A stretch of 64,000 nt of DNA from Paenilisteria riparia FSL S10-1204 (GTDB lineage: Bacteria > Bacillota > Bacilli > Lactobacillales > Listeriaceae). The DNA lies in the NCBI RefSeq assembly GCF_000525995.1, contig NZ_AODL01000005.1:1-64000 (forward strand), in the 5' to 3' direction. Below are positions 59,383-64,000 of the stretch, piece by piece; positions within the stretch are counted from its first letter, which is position 1, and the number at the start of each line of letters is the position of its first letter. The notes under the pieces were generated by a model that saw only the letters and a program-made list of their open reading frames with translations, searched no databases and was not told the origin of the DNA. The translations under genes were made by a program, and so were the position numbers.

Positions 59383-60789
59383 ATGGAACAGTCAAAATTT
59401 GATACATTACAAGGCATTCAAACAATTGGGGAACTTCCAACTAGGAATTCTATCGCCACATTGTTTGCGGAAATGGATTTTTATCAAGCAACGCAGCTTT
59501 ATTTGTGGGGATTGCCACTTGTGACATTTGCGGAATGGCAACGAATCCATGAAGAAGAATTTGGGGCAACGAGTGGAGACTTAGTTACTTATGTTGGGTA
59601 TGAGGATTTGGCGGGAATTATTACGGCGAACGCAACGACACCCTACACCATGGGATTTATTGATCTAGCAAAAACGGGACCAATGGTAATTGAAATACCA
59701 AAAGGACATATTGCTGGCGGTTTTTCTGATTTTTGGCAGCGTGAAGTTGCTGCAGTCGGAGAAATGGGACCTGATAAAGGACAAGGCGGTAAGTATATCT
59801 TGCTTCCTCCAGGGATGGGTGATAGTGAGGTGTATGCTGCACAAGGATACCATCAAATTCATAGTAAGATGATGAATGCTTTCTTTGGCTTACGGACACT
59901 TGATCCTGATCCGAATGTTTGCAAAGCTTTGGTAGAAAAAGTGAAAATATATCCGTACGCGAAAAAAGATGCAATCCCGCCGACACGTATTTTAACGCCA
60001 GCTGGTAAGAAGTATTTTGCTGGTCCTCCAAAAGGAATATTATATTGGGAGCGGCTTCAAAGCATGATTGCAAGGGAATCTGTAGAAGATCGCGATCGCA
60101 TTTTTGCGCAATGGTTGGACAACTTAGGAGTTCGCAAAAATGCTTTTAATCCGACACCGCATCAAGTGGATGTTTTGACAGCGGCTGTAGAAAAGGGTGA
60201 GTTGATGGCACAGTCGAATTCTTTTGCAAAACGCATTGCTGGAACGCGTCATTGGGAAGACAAACATTGGGATTATGTCATGATTATCCCTGCATCTTCG
60301 CAAAGAGGTGAGGACTTTGACTATTTCTTTGAGCGAACTTCTTATTTTTATGAGGCAGTAACATACTCCAAAGCGATGATTTCAAAAACTCCAAATGTTG
60401 GTCAAGCGTATTTGGGAGCGTATACGGATAGTGAAGAGAACTGGCTTGATGGTAGCAAAAACTATATATTGCGCATTCCAGCTAATCCTCCAGCAGTTAA
60501 CTTCTGGTCGATTACGGTATATGATTCTGCAACGCGCTGTTTAATACAAAATGAACAAAAGAATGCAGATATTTCATCACGTAAAGCGATTGAGGTTAAT
60601 GCAGATGGCTCTGTCGATATTTATTTTGGGCCAGAAGCGCCTGTGGGTCACGAATCCAATTGGGTACAAACAAACAGAAATGCCCACTGGTTTACGTATT
60701 TGCGTTTGTACGGACCAACAGAGCAGTATTTCGATAAGTCTTGGGAAATGGATGATATTGAAATGATACAGACTGCGGTTATGGTATAA
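59383..60789 (+). CDS. DUF1254/DUF1214 domain protein, copy 2 (divergent)
   Basis: A protein of 468 residues with the same two-domain order as copy 1 but low identity. YQATQLYLWGLPLVTFAEWQ matches the start of DUF1254; the NNDT motif of copy 1 becomes ANATTPYTMGFIDLA, and ILLPPGM replaces the GW motif. The DUF1214 part has NYILRIPANPPAVNFWSITVYD, SVDIYFGPEAP and SNWVQT. No signal peptide. A GGAGGA site precedes the ATG. Loss of the NNDT motif suggests a different role from copy 1, e.g. non-catalytic partner or new substrate. Confidence 0.88.
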   Translation: MEQSKFDTLQGIQTIGELPTRNSIATLFAEMDFYQATQLYLWGLPLVTFAEWQRIHEEEFGATSGDLVTYVGYEDLAGIITANATTPYTMGFIDLAKTGPMVIEIPKGHIAGGFSDFWQREVAAVGEMGPDKGQGGKYILLPPGMGDSEVYAAQGYHQIHSKMMNAFFGLRTLDPDPNVCKALVEKVKIYPYAKKDAIPPTRILTPAGKKYFAGPPKGILYWERLQSMIARESVEDRDRIFAQWLDNLGVRKNAFNPTPHQVDVLTAAVEKGELMAQSNSFAKRIAGTRHWEDKHWDYVMIIPASSQRGEDFDYFFERTSYFYEAVTYSKAMISKTPNVGQAYLGAYTDSEENWLDGSKNYILRIPANPPAVNFWSITVYDSATRCLIQNEQKNADISSRKAIEVNADGSVDIYFGPEAPVGHESNWVQTNRNAHWFTYLRLYGPTEQYFDKSWEMDDIEMIQTAVMV

Positions 60790-60810
60790 ATGTAGTGGAT
60801 ATTATATAGT

Positions 60811-60851
60811 AAAGCTAGGAATCGGTGAAGAAAAAACTGATTCCTAGCTTT
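60811..60851 (+). terminator. Terminator of the BASS-SulP-DUF1254 operon
   Basis: A perfect 13 bp stem AAAGCTAGGAATC with GATTCCTAGCTTT, followed by TTC-rich sequence. It ends the accessory block before coaBC. Confidence 0.92.
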
Positions 60852-60934
60852 TTCTTCACCTTTCTAACTCACAACACTGTTTTTTCAGGCATTAAAACGG
60901 TATAATTAACGGGAAGGTGAAAGAGGTGACCTAG

Positions 60935-62140
60935 ATGTTGAGTGGAAAAAATATCTTACTCGCGGTTTCGGGTGGAATCGCTGTTTATAAAGCTGTCGCA
61001 CTTACGAGTAAATTGACGCAGGCTGGCGCGAACGTAAAAGTGATGATGACGAAAAGTGCGCAGGAGTTTGTGCCACCGCTGTCGTTTCAAGTATTGTCGC
61101 GAAATGATGTGTATACGGATACGTTCGATGAGAAAGATTCGGGTGTTGTGGCACACATCGATTTGGCGGACTGGGCGGATTTAGTGATTGTGGCACCAGC
61201 GACGGCAAATGTGATTGGTAAAATGGCAAACGGCATAGCGGATGATATGGTGACGACGACGCTGCTTGCAACGGAAGCGCCGATTTGGATTGCGCCAGCG
61301 ATGAATGTACATATGATAGCGCATCCGGCGGTGGTTCGGAATATTAATCAGCTGTACGCAGACGGGGTTCGTTTTATTGAGCCAAGCGAAGGCTATTTGG
61401 CTTGCGGATACATTGGACGTGGGCGTTTGGAAGAGCCTGAACGAATTGTTGGGCATTTGACGGCTTATTTTACGGGGCAGAATACGACGCTTGCCGGACG
61501 GAAGGTCGTTATTACGGCGGGAGCGACGATTGAGAAGCTTGATCCCGTGCGTTATTTTACGAATCATTCGACGGGCAAAATGGGCTTTGCGGTTGCGGAA
61601 ATAGCGGCCCGGTATGGTGCGGAGGTCGTATTGGTGACGTCATCGACGAAGTTGCCGGTGCCACACGGTGTCGCGGTGCACTATATCGAGACGGCACAGG
61701 AAATGTACGATGAGGTGATGAAACATCAAGATTCGGCGGACATTTTTGTGATGAGTGCCGCAGTGGCAGATTATACGCCAAAAGTAATCCATGAACACAA
61801 AATTAAGAAGCAACCGGGCGATTTTGCGATTGAGATGGTGCGTACGAAAGATATTTTGGCGGAAATCGGGCAGAAGAAGCGTGACACGCAAGTCGTGATT
61901 GGCTTTGCTGCAGAAACGCAAAATGTAAAAGAGAATGCGCTGAAAAAACTGCATAGCAAAAACGCAGATATGATTGTAGCGAATAATGTGGCGCAAATAG
62001 GTGCTGGTTTTGGTGTGGATACGAATCAGGTAACTTTTTACGGACATGATGATGCCGAAACGGTTTTCCCGTTATTGTCAAAACAAGAGGTAGCGCGCGA
62101 AATTATAGAACAAGCTGCGCGTTTTTTGGAGGAAAAGTAA
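60935..62140 (+). CDS. coaBC: Bifunctional phosphopantothenoylcysteine synthetase/decarboxylase CoaBC
   Basis: A protein of 401 residues making 4'-phosphopantetheine for coenzyme A. CoaC half: flavin-binding AVSGGIAVYKAVAL, PAMNVHM, and ACGYIGRGRL with the catalytic Cys. CoaB half from about residue 190: ITAGATIEKLDPVRYFTNHSTGKMGFAVAE and SAAVADYTP. AGAGGTGA precedes the ATG. In Listeria it normally follows rpoZ. It ends 1 bp before priA. Confidence 0.95.
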   Translation: MLSGKNILLAVSGGIAVYKAVALTSKLTQAGANVKVMMTKSAQEFVPPLSFQVLSRNDVYTDTFDEKDSGVVAHIDLADWADLVIVAPATANVIGKMANGIADDMVTTTLLATEAPIWIAPAMNVHMIAHPAVVRNINQLYADGVRFIEPSEGYLACGYIGRGRLEEPERIVGHLTAYFTGQNTTLAGRKVVITAGATIEKLDPVRYFTNHSTGKMGFAVAEIAARYGAEVVLVTSSTKLPVPHGVAVHYIETAQEMYDEVMKHQDSADIFVMSAAVADYTPKVIHEHKIKKQPGDFAIEMVRTKDILAEIGQKKRDTQVVIGFAAETQNVKENALKKLHSKNADMIVANNVAQIGAGFGVDTNQVTFYGHDDAETVFPLLSKQEVAREIIEQAARFLEEK

Positions 62141-62141
62141 T

Positions 62142-64000
62142 ATGCAAAAAATAGCCCAAGTTATTGTGGATGTGCCAGCGATGCAAGTTGACCGCCCATT
62201 TGATTACTTGATTCCCGAAGCTTGGCGCGATATTGTTTGTCCTGGTATGCGGGTATCGGTTCCTTTTGGAAATCGGGTGTTGCAAGGGTTTGTCGTTGGG
62301 ACGTCTGATTCGAGCGAGTTCTCGAAATTAAAAGAGATTCGGGAAATGATGGATTTGGCGCCGGTGATTAATGAGGAATTGTTGTCGCTTGGAGATTGGA
62401 TTGCCGAAGAAACGCTAGCTTACCGCATTACGGCGTATCAGGCGATGTTACCTGCGGCGTTGAGGGCAAAATACGAGAAGTATTTTGTCTTGTTGGATAT
62501 GGCGAACGATGAGGCAGAACGGCTTTTTGAGGGCTACGAAACGATGGATTGGAAAAAAGCAGAACAGTTTGGCGCTTTACCAACTTTACAAAAATGGCTC
62601 AAAAATGGCACGGTAGATCTTGTGTATCAAGTGAAAACGAAAGTGACGAAAAAGACGATGCGCGCTGTGCGCTCGCTTTGTTCGGTGCAACAATTAGAGG
62701 ATGCCATCGCGGGACTTTCGAAATCGGCCAAAGCGCAGATTAAGATTTTGCAGTTCTTCCAAGTGTTTGATGGGGATTTTATTACGATGAAAGAATTGCG
62801 GGAACGTGTACAGACAACAGATGCCACGATTCAGAAGGTAGCTTCACTTGGCTTGATTGAAATTTTTGATCAGCATGTGTCGCGAGATCCTTACGAGAAT
62901 CATAATTTTGAAGCGAGTAAACCTTTGTCGTTGTTGCCGGATCAGCAGGCAGCTCGGGATGCGATTGTGCATGCTACGCAAACGAGGAATCAAGAGACGT
63001 TTCTTTTGTACGGTGTGACAGGAAGCGGGAAAACAGAGATTTATTTGCAGTCGATTGAAGCTGTTTTGGCGGAAGGGAAAGAAGCAATTGTGCTCGTGCC
63101 TGAGATTTCGCTGACGCCACAGATGGTGGAGCGATTTAAGAGCCGTTTTGGTAAACAGGTTGCAGTCCTTCATAGTGCGCTTTCGGCGGGCGAGAAGTAC
63201 GATGAATGGCGCAAAATTGAGCAAGGAAAAGCCAAAGTCGTTGTTGGTGCGCGTTCTGCGGTGTTTGCTCCGTTTTTGAATTTAGGTATTATTATTATTG
63301 ATGAAGAGCATGAAACAAGCTATAAACAAGAAGATAATCCCCGGTATCATGCGCGTGATGTGGCGATTGAGCGGGCAAAGCGACATGGCTGCCCGGTTGT
63401 GCTTGGCAGTGCGACACCATCTCTGGAATCTTTTGCGCGAGCTGGGAAAAAGCGGTACACATTGCTGGAATTGCCGACGCGTGTGAATGATTCTGCGCTT
63501 CCGGAAGTCACGGTGGTGAATATGAGTGAGGAATTGCGAAACGAGAATCGGACGGAGTTTTCCACGTTGTTGTTGGAGAAAATAAAGGATCGTCTGGCGA
63601 AGAAAGAACAAGTTGTATTACTGCTGAATCGGCGTGGGTACTCGTCGTTTGTGATGTGTCGCGATTGTGGTTACGTGGTGGAATGTCCGAATTGCAGTAT
63701 TTCGCTGACGTATCACCAAGCGCACAATCAGATGAAATGCCATTATTGTGGCTATCAAGAAGCGGTGCCACACCATTGTCCGAGTTGCGAAAGTGAGCAA
63801 ATTCGCTATTTCGGAACAGGGACGCAAAAAGTACAAGAAAGTCTCGCTAAACTAATTCCAGAGGCACGCGTAATCCGGATGGATGTAGATACGACGGCGA
63901 AAAAAGGTTCGCATGAAAAACTGTTGAATCAGTTTCGTGATAAAGAAGCCGATGTGCTACTCGGGACGCAAATGATTGCTAAAGGACTTGATTTTCCAGA
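62142..64000 (+). CDS. priA: Primosomal replication restart helicase PriA, 3' partial
   Basis: Runs off the window after about 619 codons with no frame break. N-terminal DNA-binding VDVPAMQVDRPFDYLIP and RVSVPFG, Walker A GVTGSGKTEIY, DEAD-type IIIIDEEHETSYKQED, GSATPSLES, then the zinc-binding Cys pairs (CRDCGYVVECPNC, CHYCGY, CPSC) and the start of the helicase second lobe (GTQMIAKGLDFP). It restarts stalled replication forks. Two bases after the coaBC stop, GGAGGAAAAG upstream. Confidence 0.96.
   Translation, partial: MQKIAQVIVDVPAMQVDRPFDYLIPEAWRDIVCPGMRVSVPFGNRVLQGFVVGTSDSSEFSKLKEIREMMDLAPVINEELLSLGDWIAEETLAYRITAYQAMLPAALRAKYEKYFVLLDMANDEAERLFEGYETMDWKKAEQFGALPTLQKWLKNGTVDLVYQVKTKVTKKTMRAVRSLCSVQQLEDAIAGLSKSAKAQIKILQFFQVFDGDFITMKELRERVQTTDATIQKVASLGLIEIFDQHVSRDPYENHNFEASKPLSLLPDQQAARDAIVHATQTRNQETFLLYGVTGSGKTEIYLQSIEAVLAEGKEAIVLVPEISLTPQMVERFKSRFGKQVAVLHSALSAGEKYDEWRKIEQGKAKVVVGARSAVFAPFLNLGIIIIDEEHETSYKQEDNPRYHARDVAIERAKRHGCPVVLGSATPSLESFARAGKKRYTLLELPTRVNDSALPEVTVVNMSEELRNENRTEFSTLLLEKIKDRLAKKEQVVLLLNRRGYSSFVMCRDCGYVVECPNCSISLTYHQAHNQMKCHYCGYQEAVPHHCPSCESEQIRYFGTGTQKVQESLAKLIPEARVIRMDVDTTAKKGSHEKLLNQFRDKEADVLLGTQMIAKGLDFP

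Overview
The window looks like a chromosomal segment of a Listeria species outside the L. monocytogenes core group. Basis: gene order from memory, not a database search. Almost every core block follows the order I recall for the lmo1864 to lmo1824 stretch of L. monocytogenes. That order is hemolysin III, degV, SGNH lipase, ypmS, msrA/msrB, an oxidoreductase, a YozE protein, deoD, a VanY peptidase, csoR/copA/copZ, ctpA, marR, a Mn/Zn ABC transporter, a MATE pump, a purine permease, lspA/rluD and the pyr operon. It continues with rqcH, yicC, gmk, rpoZ, coaBC and priA. Low-GC Firmicute features fit throughout: strong AGGAGG-type ribosome sites, U-tailed hairpin terminators, extended -10 promoters, PyrR attenuators and cre-like boxes.

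Layout. 1-7998: an LtrA-family protein (5' end outside the window) facing hemolysin III, then degV, lipase, msrA, msrB, deoD and the VanY peptidase. 8079-12965: copper homeostasis (CsoR, CopA, CopZ), with a nadR-pnuC pyridine salvage pair lying between copA and copZ. 13151-22044: CtpA, MarR, metal ABC transporter, MATE, purine permease, LspA, RluD. 22045-23548: a hairpin-repeat intergenic region and a second, UMP-kinase-like gene pointing away from the pyr operon. 23688-35630: the complete pyrimidine operon pyrR-pyrP-pyrBC-carAB-pyrK-pyrD-pyrF-pyrE with two PyrR attenuators. 35809-47330: accessory genes, namely a SulP transporter with a Usp protein, then a LacI regulator divergent from a sugar ABC transporter, GH13, DUF1861, GH130 and phosphohexomutase operon. 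47371-51407: rqcH, a small anchored protein, yicC, gmk, rpoZ. 51451-60851: a second accessory block between rpoZ and coaBC. It holds a lytic polysaccharide monooxygenase, an ArsR/monooxygenase/nitroreductase module, and an operon of a BASS-type transporter, SulP, DUF1254/1214 protein, small membrane protein and second DUF1254/1214 protein. 60935-64000: coaBC and the start of priA.

Two results matter most. First, eight genes are broken by ten +1 frameshifts, and every one is corrected by removing one base from a homopolymer (ltrA twice, nadR twice, MATE, pyrF, pyrE, the first SulP twice, the small anchored protein, the second SulP). This pattern points to systematic homopolymer overcalling in the assembly rather than gene decay. 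These genes are therefore annotated as whole. Second, the best candidate for an undescribed system is the 54745-60789 operon. It pairs two different anion-type transporters with two divergent DUF1254/1214 proteins that lack signal peptides, behind one near-consensus promoter and a leader of about 240 nt. Its substrate and function cannot be read from sequence alone. The PyrH-like kinase beside the pyr operon and the dispersed hairpin repeats are further unexplained elements.
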